Shown here: positions 33,745-42,300 of the stretch, piece by piece
Layout: each line of letters begins with the position of its first letter
How positions within the stretch are numbered: position 1 is the stretch's first letter
Source of the DNA: Microbacterium oxydans
Lineage (GTDB): Bacteria > Actinomycetota > Actinomycetes > Actinomycetales > Microbacteriaceae
Reading direction: 5' to 3'
NCBI RefSeq assembly: GCF_000956525.1
Contig: NZ_JYIW01000024.1
Location: 62,001-126,000 of the forward strand
DNA: 64,000 nt
Translations under genes and position numbers: made by a program
The notes under the pieces: generated by a model
What the model saw: only the letters and a program-made list of their open reading frames with translations
What the model was told of the DNA's origin: nothing
Database searches by the model: none

Positions 33745-34161
33745 ATGACGGACATCTTCGACGTGATCGCAGACGGTACGAGGCGAGACATCCTCCAGCT
33801 CCTGCTGCGACGCACCACCGAAGGAGACGCTGGCACGAGCGTCAGCCACATCGTCGCCGAACTCGGCATCAGCCAGCCCACGGTGTCGAAGCACCTCAAG
33901 GTGCTCCGCGATGCCGAGCTCGTCTCCGTCCGCGAAGACGGTCAGCGCCGGTTCTACAGCCTCGCGGTCGAGCCGCTCGAGGCCGTCGACGACTGGCTGG
34001 TTCCCTTCCTGATGGACGCCTACGGCGACGACGCCCCCGACATCGAGTACCCGATGGTTCCGCTGCCGGACGGCGCGACGCATGCGGCCGAGGTCGTCGG
34101 CCGTGCTGCGGCATCCGCCAAGCACGTCGTCGCGACTGCGCTCAAGCGCCTCGGGGCCTGA
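33745..34161 (+). CDS. ArsR-type winged-helix regulator
   Basis: 138 residues. N-terminal HTH: FDVIADGTRRDILQLLLRR, then VSHIVAELGISQPTVSKHLKVLRDAELV. The C-terminal half is Ala-rich (THAAEVVGRAAASAKHVV). No cysteine pair for metals, so the effector is probably not a thiophilic metal. Typical of a conserved actinobacterial regulator; targets unknown to me. Divergent from the trk operon, which it might regulate, although nothing shows this directly. Confidence 0.85.
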   Translation: MTDIFDVIADGTRRDILQLLLRRTTEGDAGTSVSHIVAELGISQPTVSKHLKVLRDAELVSVREDGQRRFYSLAVEPLEAVDDWLVPFLMDAYGDDAPDIEYPMVPLPDGATHAAEVVGRAAASAKHVVATALKRLGA

Positions 34162-34175
34162 TCGCATTCGTACCC

Positions 34176-34204
34176 TTGTAGCTATTTAGCTACAGTGCTA
34201 AATT
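34176..34204 (+). promoter_or_regulatory. Promoter with embedded palindromic operator for the ArsR-DUF2071 operon
   Basis: TTGTAG (34176-34181), 17-base spacer, TAAATT (34199-34204), then 6 bases to ATG 34211: a leaderless promoter. TGTAGCTA-TT-TAGCTACA (34177-34194) is a perfect palindrome spanning -35 and spacer, ideal for an ArsR-type autorepressor. The AT-richness stands out from its surroundings. Confidence 0.7.
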
Positions 34205-34210
34205 CGCAGC

Positions 34211-34549
34211 ATGAGCGATGGTACGAGCGACATCTTCACGGCGTTGGCCCACCCGACGAGACGGCAGATCCTGCAGGATCTCAAGGGCGGCGAGCTGACG
34301 GCGGGCGAGATCGCCTCTGCGTTCAACAACTCGGGCCCGACGATCTCCCGCCATCTCGCCGTGCTGCGTGGCGCGGGGCTGGTCACCGAACGTCGGGACG
34401 CCAACCGCATCCTGTACTCCCTGGTGGGCGAACGACTCGCGCTGTCGGTCGGCGACTTCCTCTCCACGGTCTGCCCCGAGCAGATGGTGCTCAGGGAGGT
34501 CCGGCGTCGAGGATCCTCGAAGACGACCGCAGAGGAGGCGCGCGCATGA
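34211..34549 (+). CDS. ArsR-family repressor
   Basis: 112 residues. Classic ArsR HTH: DIFTALAHPTRRQILQDLKGG, GEIASAFNNSGPTISRHLAVLRGAGLV, wing ERRDANRILYSL. No conserved cysteine metal site; C-terminal Cys in STVCPEQM is single. Belongs to the branch of ArsR regulators that pair with SRPBCC or DUF2071-like genes. ATGA overlap with the DUF2071 gene, and the operator at 34177 implies it controls both. Confidence 0.9.
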   Translation: MSDGTSDIFTALAHPTRRQILQDLKGGELTAGEIASAFNNSGPTISRHLAVLRGAGLVTERRDANRILYSLVGERLALSVGDFLSTVCPEQMVLREVRRRGSSKTTAEEARA

Positions 34550-35343
34550 TCGGGATGACGACGATCCGCGGGCGGATGACTCGTCGCCTGCTGCTCTCCT
34601 ATCGGGTCGATGCCGATGCGGCGAGCCGGATCATCCCCGCTCCGTTCCGGCCCCAGCTCGTCGACGGCAGCGCGGTCGGCGGGATCTGCATGATCGCGCT
34701 CGCCGACGTGCGGCCCGGCTGGGTGCGACCGCGGGTGGGCGTCTCGACGCAGAACGTCGCGCACCGGTTCGCCGTCGAGTGGGATGACGGAGGCCGGGTG
34801 CGTCAGGGTGTCTACGTGACCGGACGCCACAGCTCGGGGCTGATCCCGGTGATCGGTGGCGGGCGGTTCTTCCCCGGAGTCCAGCGTCGCGCGCAGTTCC
34901 AGCTCGACGAGACCGACACCCGCTTCCGCGTTCGGATGAGCGCGCCGGACGCCGAGGTCGCCGCCGACGTCGAGCTGACCGAGACCTGGGACAGCTCGCT
35001 CTTCCCGAGCATGCAGGATGCATCCGACTTCTACCGAGCAGGGTCCATCGGCTGGTCCCCGCGTCGCGGCGACCGCGGTGCGGAGCCGCTCGAACTCACC
35101 GCTGAGACGTGGTCGGTCCATGCCGGCCGTGTGAACCGGGTGACCTCGTCGTTCTTCGATGCGCTCCCACCGGGAGCCGCGACCTTCGACAGTGCGCTCG
35201 TGATGCGTGACCTTCCGGTCATCTGGCGTCGGCCGGAACAGACATCGCCCCTGACGACAGGGGGCGTGTCATCAGGGGCGACGGGCGGGTCTCATTCCCG
35301 CATCGATCCGGCGGTGCCAGCCGGGATCATTCACACAGACTGA
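34546..35343 (+). CDS. DUF2071 (YqjF-like, acetoacetate decarboxylase-fold) protein
   Basis: 265 residues. TTIRGRMTRRLLLSYRVDADAASRIIP at the start and a region GLIPVIGGGRFFPGVQRRAQF place it with the DUF2071/YqjF proteins, distantly related to the acetoacetate decarboxylase fold. No function is established. The last ~35 residues (after WRRPEQTSPLTT) are low complexity. Coupled by ATGA to the ArsR repressor, so it is presumably induced by that protein's ligand. Confidence 0.8.
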   Translation: MIGMTTIRGRMTRRLLLSYRVDADAASRIIPAPFRPQLVDGSAVGGICMIALADVRPGWVRPRVGVSTQNVAHRFAVEWDDGGRVRQGVYVTGRHSSGLIPVIGGGRFFPGVQRRAQFQLDETDTRFRVRMSAPDAEVAADVELTETWDSSLFPSMQDASDFYRAGSIGWSPRRGDRGAEPLELTAETWSVHAGRVNRVTSSFFDALPPGAATFDSALVMRDLPVIWRRPEQTSPLTTGGVSSGATGGSHSRIDPAVPAGIIHTD

Positions 35344-35401
35344 CAGCGCAGTCTGGGGGATTCTCAGGCGCACGCTATGCCTTCGCTGAAACCTTGGCCT
35401 G

Positions 35402-35881
35402 CCGGCGCCGACCATCGTGCCGCACCTCACCCGGGAGGACTCCAGGGCGAAGTACGCTCCCGGCACGGAGTTCGCGATGGACATGATCACCATGAACGGC
35501 AACACCGGCACCTACCTGGATGCGCCGTACCACCGCTGCGAGGGCGGCGGAGATCTCGCCTCACTCGACCTCCGGACGCTCGTCGGCCTTCGCGCAGAGG
35601 TGTTCCACCTCCGCGACGCGTGGGACGTGGAGCGGCGGGGGATCGAGGCGGTGACACTGGCCGATCGTCATCTCCGGGATGCCGCGGTCCTGCTCGACAC
35701 CGGATGGAGCGCGTCCTGCGCGCACGATCCTGCTCGCGGCCGGCGTGCATGTCGTCGAGCATCTGACGCGCTCGCGGAGGTGCCTGCGCAGGGTGCCCGC
35801 TTCACCGCGGCCCCGCCCGCGATGTGCGGATTCGGCACCTTCCCGGTGCGCGCGTTCGCGACGGTGCCTGCAAGCTCCTGA
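35402..35881 (+). pseudogene. Decayed cyclase-family (kynurenine formamidase-like) gene
   Basis: The frame starting near 35402 encodes PAPTIVPHLTREDSR, then NGNTGTYLDAPYHR (the family's H-x-GTH-x-D-x-P-x-H region, first His replaced by Asn) up to LLDTGWS at about 35709. Sequence then jumps to ILLAAGVHVVEHL in another frame (35724-35763) and back to ARFTAAPPAMCGFGTFPVRAFATVPAS. About 50 residues are missing from the middle, at least two frameshifts are present, and the natural start is interrupted by a TGA at about 35372-35374. A dead remnant; an internal ATG at 35417 could give a truncated protein. Confidence 0.75.
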
Positions 35882-35899
35882 TCACACAGGCCACATGGG

Positions 35900-35929
35900 T
35901 TTACACGCGTCCCAGCTACCCCATAGAGT
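35900..35929 (+). promoter_or_regulatory. Candidate promoter of the bldC-like gene
   Basis: TTTACA (35900-35905), 18-base spacer, TAGAGT (35924-35929). Start of transcription near 35936 leaves a 20-base leader containing the AAAGGGG ribosome binding site. Confidence 0.5.
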
Positions 35930-35956
35930 GTCCACATTGAGAAAGGGGTACGTGGG

Positions 35957-36148
35957 ATGCCCGAAGTTCCTGATGTCCGGTTTTTGACGGTGGCCGAGGT
36001 CGCCGACATCATGCGAGTGTCGAAGATGACCGTCTATCGACTCGTTCACGCCGGCGAATTGCCCGCCATCCGATTCGGCCGCAGCTATCGCGTGCCAGAG
36101 TCGGCCGTCGCGGACGCTCTCCAGCGTCCGATCGCCGACGTCGGCTGA
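35957..36148 (+). CDS. BldC-like small MerR-type DNA-binding protein
   Basis: 63 residues, a single winged helix: FLTVAEVADIMRVSKMTVYRLV, then GELPAIRFGRSYRVPESAV. This matches BldC of Streptomyces and its many actinobacterial homologues, and is also the excisionase-like HTH_17 domain. BldC binds head-to-tail on direct repeats and controls development; in non-sporulating relatives the role is unclear. Chromosomal context (next to bS22) is not phage-like, so I prefer BldC over excisionase. Confidence 0.85.
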   Translation: MPEVPDVRFLTVAEVADIMRVSKMTVYRLVHAGELPAIRFGRSYRVPESAVADALQRPIADVG

Positions 36149-36197
36149 GGTCCGCGAGTCACGTCACGTCGACGGTGTCAGTCGACGTGCTGTGGTT

Positions 36198-36206
36198 TGC
36201 TAGACT
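36198..36206 (+). promoter_or_regulatory. Extended -10 (TGC-TAGACT) upstream of the bS22 gene
   Basis: TAGACT at 36201-36206 with the TGN extension. The next start codon is GTG 36284, giving a leader of about 70 bases. Confidence 0.45.
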
Positions 36207-36283
36207 GATCCGAGGCATTTTTCCGTGCCCGTACCCGGGTGTCCGAGATCGCGACACCCAGCCACTGACTTAGTGAGGTTTCC

Positions 36284-36382
36284 GTGGGTTCTGTCATCAA
36301 GAAGCGCCGCAAGCGCATGGCGAAGAAGAAGCACCGCAAGCTGCTTCGCAAGACTCGCCACCAGCGCCGCAACAAGAAGTAA
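36284..36382 (+). CDS. bS22-type small ribosomal protein (AURKAIP1/COX24 domain)
   Basis: 32 residues, extremely basic: MGSVIKKRRKRMAKKKHRKL, then LRKTRHQRRNKK. This is the actinobacterial protein annotated as AURKAIP1/COX24-domain, shown in mycobacterial ribosomes to be an extra protein (bS22) near the decoding centre/intersubunit bridge. GTG start with GAGG upstream; a strong terminator follows. It is shorter than usual gene-calling limits and easily missed. Confidence 0.9.
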   Translation: MGSVIKKRRKRMAKKKHRKLLRKTRHQRRNKK

Positions 36383-36387
36383 GCGGC

Positions 36388-36427
36388 CAGACACGAGCGC
36401 CTGTCTTCGGACGGGCGCTTTGTGTCT
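36388..36427 (+). terminator. Terminator hairpin after the bS22 gene
   Basis: AGCGCCTGTC-TTCG-GACGGGCGCT (36396-36419) is a 10-pair stem (one G-U) closed by a stable UUCG loop; outer AGACAC/GTGTCT extends it. Followed by TTTGTG rather than a pure T-run. Confidence 0.75.
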
Positions 36428-36465
36428 CCGGGCGCATCGAGTACCAGCCACATCGTGAGGACATC

Positions 36466-36768
36466 ATGAAGTCGATCACCGTCACCGAACTCGCCGAACG
36501 CTCCGCCACGCCGCTCATCGACGTGCGCGAGACCGATGAATTCGCGGCCGGGCACGTGCCCGGTGCGGTCAACATCCCGATGTCCGAGATCGGCAACCGT
36601 CTCGAAGAGCTGCCCAGCGAGTCCTTCGACGTGATCTGCCAGGCCGGCGGACGCTCCGCGCGCGTCGTCGAGGCACTCGAGGCTCGTGGCTACGACGCCA
36701 CGAACGTCGAGGGGGGCACCGGCGAGTGGATCGCTCAGGGTCGTGCCGTCGAGGTGCCATCGGCGTGA
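36466..36768 (+). CDS. Rhodanese-like domain protein
   Basis: 100 residues, single rhodanese domain: PLIDVRETDEFAAGHVPGAVNIP and active-site loop CQAGGRSA with the catalytic cysteine (about residue 65). Persulfide carrier or sulfurtransferase in the cytosol. First gene of a three-gene operon with a glutaredoxin-like and a Dabb protein, all coupled by 4-base overlaps. Confidence 0.92.
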   Translation: MKSITVTELAERSATPLIDVRETDEFAAGHVPGAVNIPMSEIGNRLEELPSESFDVICQAGGRSARVVEALEARGYDATNVEGGTGEWIAQGRAVEVPSA

Positions 36769-37061
36769 CCACGCTCACCCTGATCGGCAAGCCCGACTGC
36801 CACCTCTGTGCTGTCGCCTCGGAAGTGATCGACGCGGTCGTCGCAGAACTCCCGGATGCAGCGGCGGAGCAGATCGAGATCGTCGAGGCGTCCATCCAGG
36901 ATGATCCAGCGCTGTACGACCTGTGGTGGGAGAAGATCCCGGTCATCCTGATCGACGGGGAGCTCCACTCGCACTGGCGGGTCTCGCCCGACCGTCTGCG
37001 CCACGCACTCGAGGAATCCGTCAGAAGCGTCGCGCTCAGCGACCAGAAGGGGTCGAGATGA
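36765..37061 (+). CDS. Glutaredoxin-like (DUF836) protein
   Basis: 98 residues. Thioredoxin fold with LTLIGKPDCHLCAVASEVI (CxxC, Cys11 and Cys14) and the cis-Pro KIPVILIDGELH. DUF836/YruB-like family. GTG start at 36765 overlaps the rhodanese stop (GTGA). The pairing of a rhodanese with a glutaredoxin suggests thiol or sulfane-sulfur handling. Confidence 0.88.
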   Translation: MTTLTLIGKPDCHLCAVASEVIDAVVAELPDAAAEQIEIVEASIQDDPALYDLWWEKIPVILIDGELHSHWRVSPDRLRHALEESVRSVALSDQKGSR

Positions 37062-37360
37062 CCATCCGCCATGTCGTCACCTGGAAGCTCGCCGCCGACG
37101 ATGCAGCAACGCGTCACGAGCATGCGACCGAGGTCGCTCGCCGTCTGAACGGACTGCAGGGCGAGGTTCCCCAGATCCTCTCGATCACGGCCGGCGCGAA
37201 CGTCGCCTACCCGGAGGCCAACTGGGACGTGACCCTGGTCGCCGACTTCGAGAGCATCGCCGCGCTCGAGGAGTATCAGGTGCACCCGGCGCACGTCGAG
37301 GTCTCGACGTTCGTCCGCTCCGTGGTCTCGTCCCGCGCCTCGGTCGACTTCGAGATCTGA
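37058..37360 (+). CDS. Dabb-family (stress-responsive A/B barrel) protein
   Basis: 100 residues. Opens TIRHVVTWKLAADD and has the ending VHPAHVEVSTFVRSVVSSRASVDFE, typical of the dimeric alpha-beta barrel Dabb family (PF07876). Functions vary (some are cyclases or dehalogenation-related); here unknown. Starts within the stop of the glutaredoxin-like gene (ATGA). Confidence 0.9.
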   Translation: MTIRHVVTWKLAADDAATRHEHATEVARRLNGLQGEVPQILSITAGANVAYPEANWDVTLVADFESIAALEEYQVHPAHVEVSTFVRSVVSSRASVDFEI

Positions 37361-37396
37361 CCTGCCGGTCGTCGGTCGGAACCGTCGGGCGACACC

Positions 37397-38032
37397 ATGG
37401 GCGAGATCACCTGGCGCGGGGCGATGATCGCCTGGGCACACACGTCTGCATTCGACGTCGCGGAGGCAGATCTCGCAGCGATGGGAGAACGGCAGCTCGC
37501 GCGCTATCGGCAACTCGACGGTGCCCGCGCCTCGGGGTTCCTGGCGGGTCGCGCCCTGATCCGTGAACTCGTCCTCCGGCTCGGCGGAGGGCCGGTCGTG
37601 CACCTCGACAGCGCCTGCGAGCGCTGCGGCGACGATCACGCGGCGCCCCGAATCGACGGCTTCATGATCAGCGTCAGTCATGCCGGCGACCTGGTCGCGG
37701 TCGCGGTCGCCCCTGGCATGGACCCGCTTGGGGTCGATGTCGAGGCGGACGCCGACCGCACCCGAGTCGCCGAGCTGGGACCGATGTTCGCACCGGTGTC
37801 GGCGCCGGACCTCGCCGGGTGGACGCGGATCGAGGCGGCCGTCAAGGCGGACGGTCGCGGATTCGCGATCGATCCACGGGACGTGCGGCTGGAGCCGCAG
37901 CCGCAGCACGAGGGGTCGCCGATGCAGGCACCGCCCACGTGGCTGGCCGACGTGCCTGACCGGACGTCACGGCTCCAGGTCGCGACGCTGCCAGGCCCGA
38001 CCGGCTACACGCTCAGCGTCGCCCGGGGCTGA
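37397..38032 (+). CDS. 4'-phosphopantetheinyl transferase-like protein
   Basis: 211 residues. Sfp-type features: ISVSHAGDLVAVAV (His95), LGVDVEAD (Asp114, Glu116, Mg2+ ligands) and WTRIEAAVKADGRG (Glu146, Lys150). The usual W-x-x-K-E lysine is replaced by Ile145, while Glu146 and the second Lys are kept. It would load phosphopantetheine onto a carrier serine. It runs convergently into the M1 peptidase gene with a 20-base overlap of 3' ends, and the only carrier protein in the window is in the Pls-like synthetase 1.5 kb further on, which is the natural substrate. GTG-independent ATG at 37397. Confidence 0.82.
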   Translation: MGEITWRGAMIAWAHTSAFDVAEADLAAMGERQLARYRQLDGARASGFLAGRALIRELVLRLGGGPVVHLDSACERCGDDHAAPRIDGFMISVSHAGDLVAVAVAPGMDPLGVDVEADADRTRVAELGPMFAPVSAPDLAGWTRIEAAVKADGRGFAIDPRDVRLEPQPQHEGSPMQAPPTWLADVPDRTSRLQVATLPGPTGYTLSVARG

Positions 38033-39332
38033 GGGCGGGCGACGCTGGAAGTGCCGGCAACGGCAGCTCGTCGAGCCAGGTGCGCATCAGTGCGCGTCCC
38101 TCAGCACCGAGAAGCTCATCGACGAGCCCGAGGAAATCGTCGGTCGTCACCGCGAGGCGGGCGAAGCGTGATGTCCATTCGCGGGTGAACGCGAAGAAGC
38201 GCTCCGACCCGACGGTCATCCGCAGTGCGTGCAGGGCCAGGGCGCCGCGCTTGTAGACACGATCGTCGAACATGTCGATCGGACCAGGGTCTGAGAGCAG
38301 CAGATCCGCCGGAAGTGCGGCCAGGAGCGTGTGGTGCGCGACCGCGCTCTCGTGGGCGGTCGGGCCGTCGGATGCCTCGGCCCACACCCATTCCGCGTAG
38401 CAGGCGAAGCCTTCGTTCAGCCAGATGTCCTGCCAGCGGCCGACGCCGACGCTGTTGCCGAACCACTGGTGTGCGAGCTCGTGCGCGATCAGCCGCTCGC
38501 AGCTCTGCGCGCCGTCGATGTGGTTGGCGCCGAAGATCGCCATGCCCTGTGCTTCGAGCGGGATCTCGAGGTCGTCCGGTGTGACGACGACCTTGTAGGA
38601 CTCCTGCGGGTACGGCCCGAACGCATCCGAGAACACGCGCATCATCTCGCCGAGGGGAGCGAAGTCCGCGTGCACGCGCGGAGCCAGCGACTGCGGGTAG
38701 TAGAGGCGTCCTGGCACCTCTGCCAGGGTGACCGTCTCGTCGGCGTACTGCCCGACCTGCACCGTCATGAGGTAGGTCGCTGTCGGCATCGGCTGCTGGA
38801 AGGTCCAGCGGGTGCGCCCACGCTGGGTCGACCGCGTCGCAGCGCCACCGCTGATCACCGTGTAGCCCGGATCGGCGGTGAACTCGAGGCGGTACGTCGC
38901 CTTGTCCGAGGGGATGTCATTGCACGGGAACCAGGTCGGAGCCCCGTTCGGCTGCGAGGCGACGAGCACGCCGTCCTCGAGCTCCTCCCAGCCGATGAGT
39001 CCCCACCGCGTGCGGCGAGGTGCTGGGGCGCCGGAGTACTCCACCGTGATCGTGAGTTCGTCGCCGGCCTCGCGATCGTCGCCGAACACGACCTTCACGC
39101 GTCGCTGGTCCTGCCGGAACGTCGCCGCGCGGTCGCCGCTCACCCGCACCTTCGTGGCCTTCAACCCGACGAGGTCGAGCGACACATGCTTCGCCGTCTC
39201 CTGCATCCGCACCTGCAGCGTCGCCGTGCCCATCAGGCGGTTCGTCGGCACCCGGTAGTCGAGCGAGAGGTCGTAGTGCAGCACCGCGAAGCGGCGGTCT
39301 CCGTTGTGCGGCGTGTAGGTGTCGACGGTCAT
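38013..39332 (-). CDS. M1-family zinc metallopeptidase (aminopeptidase)
   Basis: 439 residues, short for M1 (E. coli PepN 870): N-terminal beta domain plus thermolysin-like catalytic domain only, without the long C-terminal helical domain. Zinc site LIAHELAHQWFGNSV (H-E-x-x-H) with WLNEGFACYAEW supplying the third ligand. The N-terminal substrate-anchoring G-A-M-E-N motif appears as EAQGMAIFGAN. No signal peptide. ATGA overlap with the Pls-like synthetase upstream. In Streptomyces albulus the epsilon-poly-lysine degrading enzyme is a zinc aminopeptidase, so trimming of the synthetase product is plausible. Confidence 0.9.
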   Translation of the reverse strand: MTVDTYTPHNGDRRFAVLHYDLSLDYRVPTNRLMGTATLQVRMQETAKHVSLDLVGLKATKVRVSGDRAATFRQDQRRVKVVFGDDREAGDELTITVEYSGAPAPRRTRWGLIGWEELEDGVLVASQPNGAPTWFPCNDIPSDKATYRLEFTADPGYTVISGGAATRSTQRGRTRWTFQQPMPTATYLMTVQVGQYADETVTLAEVPGRLYYPQSLAPRVHADFAPLGEMMRVFSDAFGPYPQESYKVVVTPDDLEIPLEAQGMAIFGANHIDGAQSCERLIAHELAHQWFGNSVGVGRWQDIWLNEGFACYAEWVWAEASDGPTAHESAVAHHTLLAALPADLLLSDPGPIDMFDDRVYKRGALALHALRMTVGSERFFAFTREWTSRFARLAVTTDDFLGLVDELLGAEGRALMRTWLDELPLPALPASPALSPGRR

Positions 39333-42300
39333 GCGTCAGACGCCTGGTAGGACCGCACCTTGACGGCCCGCCAGGGGCCGATCGGGTTGCCGCTCCAGCG
39401 ACTGCCGACCGGCACGAACTCCCCGCGCATGACGAGGGATGCAGGTCCCACCGTGGCATCCGCTCCGATCGTCGCTGCTGGCAGGATCACGCTGTGCGGC
39501 CCCAGGGTCGCACCGTTCTCGAGGGTGACGGAATCGATGCTCATCACACGATCATGGAACAGATGGGTCTGAACCACACAACCGCGGTTCACCGTCGCGC
39601 CGTCGCCGAGGGTGACGAGGTCGGGTTCGGGGAGCCAGTAGCTGTCGGTCCAGACCCCGCGACCGATCTTCGCGCCGAGCGTGCGCAGCCACATCGCGAG
39701 GGCCGGGGTCCCGGAGGCGGAGTTCGCGAACCAGGGCGCGGCCACCATTTCCGTGAACGTGTCGGACACCTCGGTGCGCCACACGAAGCTGGACCACAGC
39801 GGATGCTCGCCGGCACGGATCGGACCGACGATGACCCACTTGGCTGCGGTCGTGATGAGCGCGGCGGATGCTCCTGCCGCCAGCATCACCGCGGGGGAGA
39901 GAGCGACCGCCCAGACCGGGCCGACCGCTTCGACGAGTGCGGCGAGCGTCAGCATCACGGCGAGGCCGATCGCACAGGTCACGAACACCGGGATGACACG
40001 GCACAGCTCCCACAGTGCTCGGGCGAACCGCAGCGCGGTGCGCGGACGGTACGTGCGCTCGAGGTCGGCGTCGTTCACGACTCGACGGAGCCGCGTCGCG
40101 GGTGAGCCCAGCCAGGATGACCCGGCCTTGGCCTTGAGCGGGGCGACGGAGAGCACGGCGACCAGTCCGTCGCGCGGCACATTGTGCCCGCCGGCGGCGA
40201 GTCCCGAGTTGCCGAGGAACGCGCGCTTGCCGATGCGCGCGTGCGCCAGCCGCATCCATCCGCCCTGCAGTTCATAGGTCGCGACCATGGTGTCGTCGGC
40301 GAGGAACGCGCCGTCGGCGATCGTCGTGAACTTCGGGATCAGCAGCACGGTCGACGCCTCGACCTCGCGGCCGACGTCGGCGCCGAGAGCCCGCAGCCAT
40401 AGCGGTGTGAACCCGCTGGAGTACAGCGGGAACAGGAAGGTGCGTGCAGAGTCGAGCAGGCGCTCCGTGGTCCAGGCCTGCCAGGCGACGCGCGACCGCA
40501 CCGCGTGGACGCCCACGGTCAACCCGATCGCGAGAAGCCGGACGAGCGCGAGCACGAGCAGCGCGAACACGGCGCCGGAGAGGAGTACGCCTGGGACGAG
40601 CATCGACAGGATGCCGGGGACCGCGTCGAGCAGCGTGTCAGCGCCACGCATGCCGGCTGCGACGACAGCGCCGCCGGCGGCGAGAGACAGGAGCGGCAGG
40701 ATGCCGAGGATCGCAGATGACGCCGCGTACGCCCACAGCCACCGTCGCCTGCTCGGCGGGCGCGTGGCGGCGAAGGGCGGCGAGACGGCTCCCGTGCGCG
40801 CGGCCGGTGATCCGGCCCAGCGCTGTCGTGCTCGCACCCGTCCGAAGACGGCCGATCCAGGGGCGATCTCGGCGCCTCGTCCGATCTTGGTTCCGGGCGC
40901 GAGGGTGCTGCGGGCGCCGATCGTGGCGTCGGCACCGATCCGGATGCTGCCGATGCGAACCGTGTCACCGTCGATCCAGTAGCCGGTGAGGTCCACTTCG
41001 GGTTCGATCGATGCGCCGGCTCCGATGTCGAGCATGCCGGTGATCGGGGGGACCGTGTGCAGGTCGACGTCCTTGTGGATGCGGGCCCCGAGCGCTCGTG
41101 CGTAGTAGACGACCCAGGGTGCGCCGGCGAGGCCGACCGGGTCGACCTGGTGCGCGATCTGCTCGGCGAGCCAGAGCCGCAGATGCACGCCGCCGCCGCG
41201 CGGATAGTCCCCTGCGCGCACGCCGGCGAGGAGCAGTCGCGCGGCGATCGCCGCGATCGTCATCTTGCCGAGCGGCGTCGCGAAGATCACCAGTCCGATC
41301 AGGATGGCCCAGCCGGAGATCTCCGGGAGGAAGTCGAAGCCGGGGGAGCGGCGCAGCAGCCAGCTCGCGGCCAGCAGGAAGAGCAGCCAGCGGATGCCGG
41401 TGAAGACGAACAGCGGGAAGCCCGCGATGGTCTGCACCCACTGCATGCGGCGCGGTGTCGGTCGAGGCTGGCTGAACACGCGTTCCTCGTGCTCCGCCTC
41501 GGCGTCGGTCTCGTCCTCGACGGCATCCGCCATCTGACGGAGCCGCGGGAGGTCGTAGACGTCGGTCATCGTGAACTCGGGGGCCCTCGTGCGCAGACGC
41601 GACACGAGCTGTGCGGCGGCGAGCGAGCCGCCCCCCAACTGGAAGAAGTCCGCGTCCTCATCGGTCGGACGGATGCCGAGCACCGCGAACCACTGTTCCG
41701 AGAGCCAGGCGGCCGTTCCCGACAACGGGGAGTCGCCGGCGTCGGCGGATTCGAGTGGCCAGGGCAGCGCCGCCTTGTCGACCTTGCCGGACGTGCGCAC
41801 CGGCAGATCGTCGACGATCGCGAGCAGCGGGATGAGCGGCGCAGGCAGCATCTCGGAGAGCTCGGCGCGCGCGGTCTGCCGGTCGAAGCCGTCGTCGGGC
41901 ACGACGTAGCCGACGAGCAGCGGCATCCCGCTCTCCGTCTTCTGCACGACGACGGTCGCTGCAGACACAGCGGTGAGTCCCTGCAGCGCCGCTTCGACCT
42001 CACCGAGCTCGATGCGTCGACCACCGATCTTCACCTGGTCGTCGGCGCGTCCCTGGAAGATCAGCCCTTCGGCTTCGAACCGCACGAGATCGCCGGACCG
42101 GTACGCCCGATCCCAGCCGAGCGTCGGCATCGGGGCGTACTTCTCGGCATCCTTCGCGGGGTCGAGGTATCGCGCAAGTCCGACGCCGCCGATGATCAGC
42201 TCACCGCTCTCGCCCTCGGCGACGCGCTCGCCGGCGGCATCCACGACCGCCAACGACCAGCCGTCGAGCGGCAGGCCGATGCGAACGGGACTGTTCGCGT

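Noticed and set aside
35957..36148. Phage excisionase
   Set aside because: Helix-turn-helix fits, but there is no integrase, att site or phage gene; BldC-like identity and context explain it better.
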